DNA of 63,121 bases from Ceraceosorus guamensis (taxonomy: Eukaryota > Basidiomycota > Exobasidiomycetes > Ceraceosorales > Ceraceosoraceae), in the NCBI RefSeq assembly GCF_003144195.1, contig NW_020290083.1, positions 1-63,121 on the forward strand, written 5' to 3'. The notes beneath the pieces are model-generated. The model had not been told where the DNA came from and ran no database searches. It worked only from the letters and a program-made list of their open reading frames with translations. This document shows, one piece after another, positions 11,906 to 22,830 of the stretch. Position 1 is the first letter of the stretch; the number at the start of each line of letters is the position of its first letter. The translations under genes were made by a program, and so were the position numbers.

Positions 11906-12864
11906 AGTCAAGTGTGTCGCCGCCGCCGCCGCCGCCGCCCCCGTATCGTTTCGGAGGCCCCTGTCGCAGACCTTCAACCTTTTCGCTCCCGAGCCTTTTC
12001 GAACATCCCACTCCATCCATGTACATAGATAGAGTCATCTTGGCAATGCTCGACTGCGCGCGCGCGCGGGCTCACGCGCGTAATTGTTTCCCCGCCTGTC
12101 CATCTGTTCCCCCCCCCCCCCCCTTTCCACGCTTTTCTCTCTCTCTCTCTCTCTCCTGATGAATGCGTGGGGTGTTTAGAGGAAGATCAACTTTTGGTTG
12201 GGGGGGGGGGGGGGGGGGCTTGGTGAACTTTTTTGAGCACGCGCGCAGACACACACGTGGGGCCAAGTTGCGTGATTTCGAGTTGTATGGCCAACCAATA
12301 TCGATGAGACTTGGTAGGTTGGCCTTGCATGCATGGCCGGCCTCCTTCATCGCGTTGGCCCCCCCCGCCCCCGTCCGCCCGCGCTTTGCGAGGGGGGTTC
12401 TGGGCTTTTTGAAAGTTGCAAAGAGCGGCGTCTGTAGACCTCTTTTTTGTCTTCGCTTCGAATTCGGAGTGGGCGCTCGAAGCGCTCCGGGCGAGGCCCC
12501 AAGGATGCACGCGAGCACAGCTGGCGTAACTAATTCGCACAGAAGGGTGTGGGGGGGGATAGATTTTATTCATTGCTAATTGGAAGATGGCGTGCGTGCG
12601 ATGCGTGCTCTGGAGTGGAATGTATGCGGAAGTGAAAGTTTCCAAATGGGAGCATGCAGATGCTTGAGCGAGTCGGAGTTGAAAGGAGCGCGGGGAAGAA
12701 GTGTGCTAGGACAGATGGGGGTGATGTGGAGGGGCGGGGCGGGGCAGAGATTATGAACATGTACAGCGCGGATCGCTAAAGGGGAGCTAGCTATATAGTG
12801 GACGTTGGCGCATCTGATCCGAAGCGGGTGTCGACGACATCCAGGACGTGTAGGGGGCGGCGCA
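11906..12864. other. Convergent 3' spacer with homopolymer tracts
   Basis: Lies between the MADS-box gene (+) and the protease gene (-), so it holds both 3' ends. It contains a CCG run near 11921-11940, a 15-base C run (12109-12123), a (CT)n tract (about 12137-12153) and a 19-base G run (12200-12218). No gene was recognised. Confidence 0.6.
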
Positions 12865-14313
12865 TCACAGCCACACGGCAAACACGCAAAACGTCGCCGT
12901 CAATGTGGCCAGGAGCGTCTGAAGCGGAACGCGATGCAAAGATGATGTTGCGCCATTTCCACCTCCCACTTTGGCCGTTTGGGTCTGGGCTACGGTGGAA
13001 CTTTCGGTGCCTCCATTGAGACCGTCTGCAAGCGCAGCAAAGCCGACTCTAGGTTTGCCAGAATTGTAATCGAACACGCTGTAGACGCTCTTGAGGAATG
13101 CGGCGCCGACGATCCATTGCAGCGTCTTTGTCTGATCGGAGCCAACACTGAAGAATGCGCCCAAGCACGTCTCGCCCGTCCTGTCCGTTGCGCCTGCCAA
13201 AAAGTCCGAAGGCGACAAGACGTAGGCTTGGTTGCCGAAGGTGACGCTTGCCGACACGTTGGTGGCACAAGGGTAGTTGTAGTAGCCCTCTGACTCCGTG
13301 CTGGGCGATGAGCCGGGAATTTGAGAGTACAAGTCGGCAATCACGCTGGACGGTCCACCAATCAGCGTGGTGCCGGTATCGATGGCAGCATTGACAGTGT
13401 TGCCAATGGACACCGTATTGTTTTGCAGCGTTATGCCTCCCAAGGTGATCAGCCAGTAGGACTCATCGATGACTTCTGACCAATTCATGTCACCTTGATA
13501 CAACGACGAATTGGTGCCTCCAAGCGTGAAAACGCCCCCGTACTGCGTGTTTTCGGGGTTGCCAGAGTCGATCTCCCTTTGCAGAAAGAAGGAGAACATC
13601 TCATCTGCTTGCGAAAGCCCCACATTTTGCCACAATGGTGTCGCTTTTGCAGTCGAGAGGGCCTTGAAGCCTAGCCCTGCAATGCCATCAATCGCTTGAT
13701 TCAAAAGTCCACGGGTGACTGCAGTGGCGAGTGCGAACGTCTGAGCAGCAGTGCTCTGGCCAGCAAGCTGCATGGCGTCTTGAGCCAAGTAGCCTTTCAC
13801 GGCACCGGATCCGTATGTTATGCTAAAAGGGTCCGAGTCGTTTTTAAAGGTCGAGGAATCGGCAGGTTTGTAAGACGATCGATCGGATGAATCTATCCAG
13901 ATGTCTGCAGAACCCGTATCGAGAACGAGATTGACTGCTTGACCCGGAGTGCCGATTTCGAAAGCGGCGGTCCAAGAGGCGTCCCTGTCGACATTGACGA
14001 GGCTCGCTGCGCCGGTCGCCCTCTTCCGCATTGCCGCCTTTGCTTCCGATCCGCTACGCCTCGACGTCTCAGCCGTCTTTGATGAAGCAAAGCCGTACTT
14101 GCTTCGCAAATGCTCACGTTCCCCATTTGCCCATGCGTGCAGATCCGATCCGCTCCGCCTTTGGACCGGCCCTCGGCGGGTCATTGGCATGGACAGGCCC
14201 TGGCTGCGAGCTTCTGCGTTGCTGTGCGGTAAGGCCTGCACATTCCCTGTCGCAGTCGCAGCAACGAGCGTCGCGCACATGGCGCTCACGCTCAGTAGTG
14301 CAAGCCTGGTCAT
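12865..14313 (-). CDS. Pepsin-like (A1) aspartic protease, secreted and probably GPI-anchored
   Basis: Secreted endopeptidase of family A1; intronless, 482 aa. Seen: an N-terminal hydrophobic signal peptide (LALLSVSAMCATLVAATA), then a propeptide of about 75 residues ending at a dibasic site (AMRKRATGAAS) that fits Kex2 maturation. The catalytic motifs are VLDTGSADIW (about residue 131) and AAIDTGTTLIGG (about residue 315), with the flap region ITYGSGAVKGYLA between them. Two cysteines, CATN and CLGAFF, could form the C-lobe disulfide. The C-terminus has small residues (GGGNGATSS) followed by a hydrophobic tail (LLATLTATFCVFAVWL), the layout of a GPI-attachment signal as in yapsins. Several NXS/T sites are present. 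ATG at 14313. Substrate is unknown. Confidence 0.93.
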   Translation of the reverse strand: MTRLALLSVSAMCATLVAATATGNVQALPHSNAEARSQGLSMPMTRRGPVQRRSGSDLHAWANGEREHLRSKYGFASSKTAETSRRSGSEAKAAMRKRATGAASLVNVDRDASWTAAFEIGTPGQAVNLVLDTGSADIWIDSSDRSSYKPADSSTFKNDSDPFSITYGSGAVKGYLAQDAMQLAGQSTAAQTFALATAVTRGLLNQAIDGIAGLGFKALSTAKATPLWQNVGLSQADEMFSFFLQREIDSGNPENTQYGGVFTLGGTNSSLYQGDMNWSEVIDESYWLITLGGITLQNNTVSIGNTVNAAIDTGTTLIGGPSSVIADLYSQIPGSSPSTESEGYYNYPCATNVSASVTFGNQAYVLSPSDFLAGATDRTGETCLGAFFSVGSDQTKTLQWIVGAAFLKSVYSVFDYNSGKPRVGFAALADGLNGGTESSTVAQTQTAKVGGGNGATSSLHRVPLQTLLATLTATFCVFAVWL

Positions 14314-17300
14314 TGTGTAGACGGCTGCAATTGCAAAAGGGTCTCCAAAGTCAAGCGAATAGGCAATGCGAAGCGAGAAGTTTCCGAGTTCTGGCCGGGT
14401 TAAGAGGATAATGGAGCTGCGACCAGCGCAGAAGATGTGTGGACGACGTTGCTACGCTTTATAAGCTGTCTCTGTCAAAGGATAACTGGAGCAAATGATC
14501 GTGTGGATGAATGACGGAGCTTGCGAGTGAATAAGTGATCGATGTGGTGAAGTTGACTGGAAGGGCAGCCGCAACGAGCGATCTGTGGGTGGGCACAGCA
14601 ACGGCATGGTTCGGCAACGGTCAAACGGTCCAACAGCAGTTGCCAAACAGACTTGCTTGCACGCTCGTTCGCAATAAGTCGAGAGCAGTCACGATCGAGT
14701 GCAGCTTAGTCGTGATGCGCTATAGGGTTTGAAGCCTCGCCTGCATCCAACATGACCTCGTGGAGCATGCCGAAGGGGGGGGGCATTCGCCTCCTCATTG
14801 CCATCAGCCACCGACCGCATCTTTCCACAATTTGGCCAAAGCTCAAGCTCAAGCTCAGGAGCGAACGTAGATAGATGCGTGCGTGCATCCGTGTGGCTCA
14901 AGAAGGAAGCACAGCAGATGCCGATGTTGTGGGTGCAGCTGCAGGGCAGGAGCGCTCGTCGTTGCCGAATCGGGGTGTGAATTGCAGATCCCTCGCTCGC
15001 CGTGGGCAAGGTTGAGACGACGGCACCTCGTCAGTCATTCCTGCTGCGCTTGCACACCCGTTCCCATATAAGCTGCGTCGTGCGCCTCTGTTTGTCTGAG
15101 CGCATATGCTGGAGGATGCTTCGCTTGCTCCCCATCCGATGTGCCGGCGCGTGCCAGTGCCAGTGCCAGAACATGCATGCCATGATGCACGCCTGCAGCA
15201 TCAGCCAGCCGCCTGCCTGCTGCAAAGTGCGACCCTTCATTCACTGATTGACGATTTTCGGCGTCTTGCATGGGCGGGCAGATTCACGATGGAGGGTTCG
15301 GGTCGGAAAGCCGTGGTGCGGAGAAGGCAAAAGCCACTCGGCAGTCGTGAGTCGTGAGTGCAGCATCTGTTCGGATCTGATCGGCTAGCTGCGATGAGGC
15401 GCCTTCTTGCGCGCCGCTGATGTGGATCGAGCGAACTGAGCGCGCGATCGAGCGAGCTGTGCTTCACACGAACGACGACGCGGTGAGTAAAAAAAAGGCT
15501 TGCTCCATCTGTCGATCTGTCGCGTTTCGCATCTCTGGACCCAGCCGCGCGACACATCATTGCGGTCATGCTCCGAGACTCACGCTTTTTGTAAATCACG
15601 CTCCAGCGCTTTGATGTGCACTTGTTACACCAAGGCATGCGGCTGATGCATGAGTCGAGCGCACGCCTCACGGCAATGCAACACAACATCTCGCCTCTCT
15701 CTGCGCGCACGCCGTACAAGCAGACCACAACGCTTCCACAGAGTGATCATACTCACGAAAGTGCCTTTAAGAAGCTTTTGGCTCGCGCTAATCACTCGCA
15801 ATGACGTGGATGGATGTGGATCACATGAATGTGCCGGCAACTCGGTGGAAGTGCGGGTGCTTACCAAGGACCGCGCGTCAAATCTGTGGCTCCGCGTGAC
15901 GGAGCCAAGCACGAGTGTTAGCGCTGTCCTTTCATTTCACAGGTGACACAAAGGTCCATGCTGAAGTGCAAGCTCCGTACAATTGGGGTCCGCACCCGTA
16001 TATTATCGTGCTTTGCAAGATGAATTCCTGGCAGCTCCTTTGTGAATGACACTACTCGCGACTCGTGACTCTGACTTCTAGGTCAGAATTGCAGCTAGTA
16101 GCCATGACTGGGCAGTCACAATTGTATCTCACACGCAATCTGCCCACGCACGCCAATCGCGCAAACTACACAATCACGAGCCCGAGTGTTCGGCCGTTGC
16201 CATGCTATTTGCAACTCGTACACCACTTGACTCAGGATCATTGTAGGCAGAGCGAGTGCAATCTTTTGGCATGTTACTCTCCTGCAAGCCCACACGAAAA
16301 GCACCGAAGGATTTTTTCAGACCCTGTCAGAGAGTCGTAGGTCGATGCACGAGACTCCACAGAGCGCATAGCTGTATATGAAGCCTAAGGACACATGACA
16401 GTGACAAGAGCAGCACGGCACTCACGATTGGCATCATGCCATGCGAGGCGACAAAACTTTGCCAGCATTTTCGACAGTCGTACTTTTTTGCGAGCAGCGG
16501 CAGCAAATCGGGATTGTCAAGGTGGTGGAACAATGTGCCGCTTCTCTGAATGTTGACATTGTTGGACACGCGCGGCGGACATGAGTGTGACAGCCATCTC
16601 TTCCTTTGCCGCAGGACGCAGCAGATCAATGAGTCGCGAGTGTAGCCGAGCAACAAAAGAACTTCACGAGCCTCGTACCGTCTCCATTGGCCCCACCCCC
16701 GCGCAAACGGATGCAAAAGCCCCGGCGGTGCTGCACCATGGTGAGAAGGGCAAACACGAGATAGCACGGGGCGCGTTGCAAAGAGCGATACGATTCAGGA
16801 GCTCTCAGCGCCACTTCTTTCAAACTGGCAAGGCAAAGCACAGCAACTGCCCAAAAGACGCGGAAAGAAATGGTGCATGGTGCCGTCTGGATGTGCAAAC
16901 CTACGCGCCCGCGGAAACGAGCCCACGCGTTACCTTGACCAAAGGTTTTCTCTTTTTTCTTTTTTCTTTTTTTCTGTTTGGTTTTGATTCCTTTCGCACA
17001 TCTGCCGAGATGCACGCGGTCGTCGACCGACTAACGACTCACCCTTGCGACCTCCGCCTCAGGATCAAGTGGCATCATCGTGCCGCTCTCATTTTGTCTG
17101 CAGCAAAAGCCAGCGCAGAGGTGATAGCACATCGACACTGCCTGCCAGCTCTGCACAGCCATACACAGCACATCGAGCGACATCGCGTCAGGCTCAACGT
17201 GGTCGCGATGCCACGCAAGACGGACGTAGAGAAAGACCGGGCGTGACGCTATGAAACACATTGCATTTGGTGACTCTTACAGTACCGTTCTGCGCGTCCG

Positions 17301-17322
17301 CCATCTCTGCGACGCAAGGGCT
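14314..17322. other. 3-kb spacer, possible small unassigned gene on minus strand
   Basis: Upstream of the protease gene and downstream of the CCCH/Smr gene. Mostly low-complexity sequence with CACGAGT words and a T-rich tract at about 16947-16975. The only protein-like piece is on the minus strand near 16427-16560, where a frame reads HLDNPDLLPLLAKKYDCRKC and onward; see findings. No tRNA or conserved gene was recognised. Confidence 0.4.
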
Positions 17323-20300
17323 CTAAGCGTGCGTGAGCGGGTCGACAGCGAGCACACCTTCATGCTCAACGTATGGCTGAAATCCGTGCGCACAAAGCGG
17401 CAAAAGGTCGATCTTCGTGAGCCAAAGTCGTCCACATCATGCTCACGTAACACACATCGCTCGCGATTGTTCGACTCACATAGTGCCAGCTGCTCAGCCA
17501 AGCTCGGACAGCTTGCGCCAGACCCACTCGTCTTCTATCTGTCGACGTGCTGGTATGCCTGCCCGTGCCAGTAGCCAGGTAAGCGATTCCTCTTGCATTT
17601 TCTCTCTCCAATCCCAGCAGGAATTGCTCCACCAGCGTGACCGCCTCTTCGCCATGCAAGCCGTGCAAGTCCATCAGGTACTCTGTCCTCTCTTCAACCG
17701 AAGGTGACGTGGACTGCTTGCCGCCTCCGCGGAGATGAGAGATGGAAGCTACGCCTAGACAAAGACCGAGACCCGCTCCCGCGCTTTTGCCTCTCAATCC
17801 TCTGGCCTGAGCCTCGTCAGACTGCACACCCACACCAGCACCCTCAGGTCCAGCGAGGGCCATACGTTCTTTGATCGCCTTATGCCTGTCCCTCATCAAG
17901 AGAGTCACAGCTCCTCGCTGTTCCTCTGCCAACTTTGCATTCAGCGCTTGTCCTTCGGCCGACCACTGACGGGCGCCAGCTCCATCTCCAACCTTCCACG
18001 CCTCTGCAGCACGCGCCACTACGAGGAGCAGTAGGAGGTCGACGTGGTCAGTCACGATTCGAGACCTTTTGGCGGCTAAAGGCGACTCACGACATTGATT
18101 CCGTTGATCACTCAATGACAGTGCCACGCCTCTATACGAGGCATACGAGGCGGCAGCCGCCTTACCAGTGTCCAGCGTCGGGACCAAAGCTGGCGGTCGA
18201 AGGACGATGCGGGGGCTTGGTCGATTGCTCGCACCTGCAGGCGCAGCAGTAGAGGCTGACGAGGTGCTGCTTCGTGGACCAGTGGGTGCTCTGCTCGGTG
18301 CAGATGCCTTGTGTACGTGCACCGCTGGCGCATCACCAGCCACGAGCGCCATGGGAGATTGATTCTTGCCCTTTTGAAGAGCTGCTGCCCATCTGATCCT
18401 GCTGCTGTCCGACGAGCTGGCAGAACTGTTTGTGGCAGGACCCGTAGGCGCACCAGGCGGAGCGCCGCTCGCCCTTGCGCGAGTAGTTTTTGGACCGGCG
18501 GGTATGAGTTGGCCCAATTCTGGGAAATCATCGTTAGGAGGCGTGCGAGGCTCGGTCCCAGCTGACGAAGAGGCGGATGGTGCCGTCGGAACAGAAGCAG
18601 CTGAGCTATTTGGACTATGCGGAGTACCTGATGACGACGTCGAGCCAGCAGCAAGCCCGCTCGCCAAGGTCTGCACCGCATCGATTGAATGCGTGAATGC
18701 ACAGTTGTCGTTGAGGCACTGCGCAACGAGAGAGAGAGTCGATGGTCTGACCTGTTATGGCTTGCGACGAGACCCATCGCTTACACTCACCCGACCACGG
18801 AGCCAGTGGATGCACAGTGCGCGATCAGAGTGCAAGAAAGCGCAGTCCCTCCTCAAGCAGCCCTAGATGAACAAAAGGGGGTCTCAGGTGCCTGTTGCTG
18901 TTAGCCTGCCACACCCGCGCACTCACCCCAGAGCTTGCCCAGTATTTGCACACTCGATTCTGCTTGGGCTGAGCAGTCGACGATGGATGCTGAGCAGCAG
19001 ACGAGCTGGCGAAGCGCGCCGCAGCACTGCCCCCCTGAGCAGCTTGAGATTGCCTGTAGTTTGCAAAAGCTTCCCGGCTCATCAAGCTGACGCCACTACC
19101 GCCAGGCACAGAAATGCCCCTGGGATATCGTGGAGTGGCAGCAGCGACAGCTCGAGGGCCCACTGGAACGGATCCACTTTGCGCCCCGCTTCGAGCAGAG
19201 CTTCCAGCCAAGCCTTGTCCACCAGCATCCATGATGGCCGCAAGTGTAGCGTCCACATCCCATCCATTTGCTGCCAATGCTTCTTCTATCTGCTCAGGTG
19301 TCCACTGCTGCTGTTGTTGCTGGAATGAGCCTGTTGACGATGCAGATCCTACCGAAGAAGGTGCAGCTCCTGAACTAGAGTTGAGGATGCTGAAGAGCAC
19401 GTCAAAGGGCGTCATTGTGGCGGCCAACGCTGACTCTTCGTCGCTGTACATGCCGACGCTCCAGCCCGAGGAAGCACCCGCATGCATCTGAGCCAGTGGA
19501 CTCGCGTCGTGATTACCTCCGGAGCTCGCACCGCTCAACGAGCTGACGCTAGTAGTGGAATCGGCATAGAAGCTGCCTCTCTCGTCTCCAGATCCAAAGG
19601 CAAGCAGACCAGGAGTGGACGTCATGGTGTGAGCCGTGAGAGCGGATGCTGTCGACGTGGAATTGGGTCGGGTGGATGTAGCAGCGCTTGAAGTACTTCG
19701 GGCAGCGCTCGTATTGCTAGCCACAGCGAAGGGCGAGAACTCGTCCGTGTCGCCGTCCGTGTCACTTTCGCTTCCGCTGGCAGACGACCTGGAACCATTG
19801 CCGCTTCTGCCTTGGCTAGACGTGCTGCCGAGCAGCGAAGCGCTTCGTGCCAGACCAGAAGGCGCAGCGGCTTGAGATGATGCACGTCGATTCGTCGAGG
19901 GGGAGAGAGAGGCAGCGTTGCTCGAACTGGGCCACCCGCTCTCCGAGCCTGGTCGCGCGGGCGAAGCGCCCGAAGAAGCTCGAGGCTTGAACTCTGAAGC
20001 TCCCACGTTGAGCCTAGGGCTGCCAAGAGGAGACGGCGAGAGTGGCCTCGTGCTCGCAGCGTTGGCAGCTACAGCTGCTGCACCCGCACTTGTCGGCAAC
20101 AACGCTGGCCTCATGCCGGCGGGAAGGCCAGTGCTGGTTGAGCCGCTTGAAGAGGATGGCAGAGTGGTACCTGTGAAAGGGGTGCTCGGTGCCAGCCCCA
20201 AACTAGAAGACCAGGCCGCGCCGCCACCCCCGCCGCCGCCCTCCTTTCCGAGAAAGCTGCCAGATCTGTGCCAAGGCCGAGGAGAGGCCCGCTGACTATC

Positions 20301-21678
20301 GACGCTGGATCCCAGCAAGGCTGTCTGATGAAGATGAGCTGGTGTCGGACTTGCTGGCGTGGGCCAAGCATCAGCACCGCTTTTGGCCGAGGAGTTGAAG
20401 ACGGACAGATTCTCAGTACCGGAGCCTAGCGCAAGATCGCCCCAGGTAGGAGACACGAAAGCAGGACTCGGCAGCGGGCTACTTCCGGAAGCCGCAGCAG
20501 ACGGAATGCGTGGACCAGCATGAGCAGCGTTGGCAGCAGCAGACGTTGGCGTCCAAGGACGCGTGAGGTGAGGATGAGGCACACCGGATGAGCTGTTGCT
20601 AAATGTCCGCAGCGATGCTGGTCGGCGATTTGGCGATGAAATGGTAGTGAGAGCACCACTCCCGCCCCCATACGCTGCCATGGCCAAGCCAGCTTGCGTG
20701 AGTCCCACGGCGCTGGCCAAGGGGTTGGGCACGACGGCACCGCTTGGACGGACATCTTCGCGGTGGCGGTGTAGCAGGTCCAACACGAGCGCATCGAGAC
20801 GCGAAGGAGGCTTGAAATGCGGTCGAAAGAGATGCGCTGATCAGCAACGCTCGGCCTGCAAAGACCTTCGCACAGCGCAAGCTTCAGCTACTCACCAAGG
20901 GCTCCCCATCCGATGCGAGTTTGAGCGCTTCAGCAAGCGCATCGCGAACCTGCTCGATTCTATCTTCGTCTTGCAAATCTGCGCTGTCCAACAGGCCCAA
21001 TATGCGAGCGGAGTGCTTGGCAATGTCCGCAGGGGACAGCAAGGATGCCAGTGGAGGCGTTGGAGGGCTCTTGACGCCTTCAGACGCGCTCTCCGCCGAG
21101 CTGCTCAGCTGCGAGAAGGCAAAAGAGGGACTGCGAACCGTGGCGGATGGCCGTCGCGATGAGCTGTATCGAGAAGGCGTCAGGGAAGGTTCCTCTGACT
21201 CGGAGTCGCTGCTGGCGATGAGGGCATGTACACGAGCTTCTGCAGCTGCATCCGCGTGGGCATCCGCATCCGCATCATCTTCGTCGTCGTCGTCAGCCAA
21301 ATCGAGCATCGTCTGCTCCGCTTGCGATTCCGCTTGTACTGTCAGGCTTGGACGACGTGCGGACAAGTGCAGCTGATGAAGCCTGGAGGAGACGCCTTGA
21401 AGCTGAACTTCTGCTTCGAGGTCCGGTTCGTCGTGACCATCCACAACGCTGCTGGTGCTGCTAGCTGCCAGACTGGATGGCTTTTGAGGTCTATAGCTGG
21501 CGCTTGCAGCAGCGGACATGGGCATAGGCCCTACGACGGCGGGTGCTAAGAGGGAGTTGGTGCCACCGTAGCCGTTTGAAGGTCTACGAGAGCTGCTGGA
21601 TGTGGTGGGGCTGTGCCTGATGCTGAGCAGGGCCTCCAAAAGGGCTCGCGCGTGAGTGGTCTGGGCTTGAGGTGTCAT
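17323..21678 (-). CDS. CUE, two CCCH zinc fingers, DUF1771 and Smr domain protein
   Basis: Large cytoplasmic RNA-associated protein, roughly 1350 aa over at least five exons. Seen in order: ATG at 21678; a Ser-rich N-terminus with an acidic D/E run; an exon splice EPL|PPSRLDALVLDLL; a long Ser/Ala/Pro-rich stretch; a CUE/UBA-like helix set (WTPEQIEEALAANGWDVDAT); CCCH finger 1 (NRVCKYWASSG spliced to GCLRRDCAFLH); CCCH finger 2 (ALCIHWLRGR spliced to CLNDNCAFTH); DUF1771 (AAEAWKVGDGAGARQW); and an Smr domain with the DLHGLHGEEAV and ATGTGRH signatures. Exons of 783, 1884 and 72 nt are phase 0 at both ends, which supports the joins. A last exon, PYVEHEGVLAVDPLTHA, closing at 17323, is my best fit but less certain. 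Known: CUE binds ubiquitin and Smr can be an endonuclease, so a ribosome or mRNA quality-control role is plausible inference. Confidence 0.88.
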
Positions 21679-21772
21679 GATGATGATGGCTGAAGAGTGT
21701 GTAAGTGAGTAATGCGTGGTGGTGATGGGGACTGCATCCACGCCTAGGCGCGAGCTTGTACTTTGGCAGCTG

Positions 21773-21810
21773 GCGGTGCGGTGCGGTGCGGTGCGGTGCG
21801 GTGCGGTGCG
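21773..21810. repeat. (GCGGT)n pentanucleotide tract
   Basis: Seven near-perfect tandem units, the opposite-strand form of the GCACC repeat seen elsewhere in the window. Confidence 0.9.
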
Positions 21811-22288
21811 AGCGATCAGAAGGCTATTCTGAGGAGCATGGCGATGTGGTGTGTCGTGGATGCGAGCCTCGGCATAGAAGTCGCATTCGTCTTGCTGACG
21901 AGTTGACAGTCACGAGTGCTGGATGGCGGTGATGAAGGGGCACGCTTTGGCATGCGCCTGTCCTTTGCAGCAATCAGGGATTTGCTGAGCTTCAGTCAGG
22001 GAATGAGCGTTCGCGCGTGGATGACGCCGGTCCCGAAGGCAAAGCAGCTTGTCCAGGTTGTTTGCCGTGTGGGCGATGGATGGCTCCACCACTGTGACTG
22101 TTCAATTGCGTGAGTGAGTGTTGAGTGGTGAGTGGTGAGCGTTGCGCGACATGCATGTTTGATGGACGATTTCGTATGAGCGAGCGAGCGCACCTGCACA
22201 GGGCCTGCATGTCGACCCATGATCGATCGAGTCGTGAGTGCGAATCACGAATGCTGTGCACCCGCGCGCGCGCCATTCATCCGCGCGG

Positions 22289-22289
<1 letters not shown>

Positions 22290-22333
<44 letters not shown>
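22290..22333. repeat. (GT)n microsatellite
   Basis: Twenty-two uninterrupted GT units in the divergent spacer upstream of APC2. Confidence 0.95.
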
Positions 22334-22337
<4 letters not shown>

Positions 22338-22830
22338 GTGCATGGGGGGCGACACTATGCATGACTGTGCGAGAACAAAAGCGCCTGCACGACGAGCCCT
22401 GCTGCTGCAGCGCACTCCCCCCCTCTCTCGCTCTCGCCTGCTGTGTGAAGCGCGAGAGTGGCGCGGAGCCCAAAGGCAGCAATCATCGCGCCCCATGCAT
22501 ATCTGTTGTAAGGCGCCATTCAAATTCAGTTCAAAGTCAAAGTCACAGTCAAAGTCACAGTCAAAGTCACAATCACGAGTCTTTCGTACGGTACGAGCAC
22601 AAGCAGCTCATAGCAGGCGCGTTGTTGTGGAGGAATTCCCCGACGCGCTTGAACGCGCGCCGCGCCGCGCTGCTCTTCCTCTGCCTCTGCCTCTGCATTC
22701 TCTTGCCCACCTCATCGCCTACTAAGGCATTCGTGTGCGACAACACCTCGACTTGGTGTGTACCGTAGAGCCTTCTCATCTTCCCGCAGTCACCGACGCC
22801 ACGGTCGAATCAACATCGTTGCGGTCGAAC

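Larger units (their letters stand above)
21679..22830. promoter_or_regulatory. Divergent intergenic region, CCCH/Smr gene and APC2
   Basis: About 1.15 kb separating two divergent start codons, so it holds both promoters. It contains a (GCGGT)n tract (21773-21810), a 44-base (GT)n tract (22290-22333) and a run of alternating GTCAAAGTCACA units (about 22532-22575). No TATA box stands out. Confidence 0.55.

Noticed and set aside
16581-17246. 221-codon plus-strand open frame
   Set aside because: It begins without an ATG, crosses a T-rich tract and shows no family features; GC-rich DNA gives such frames by chance.
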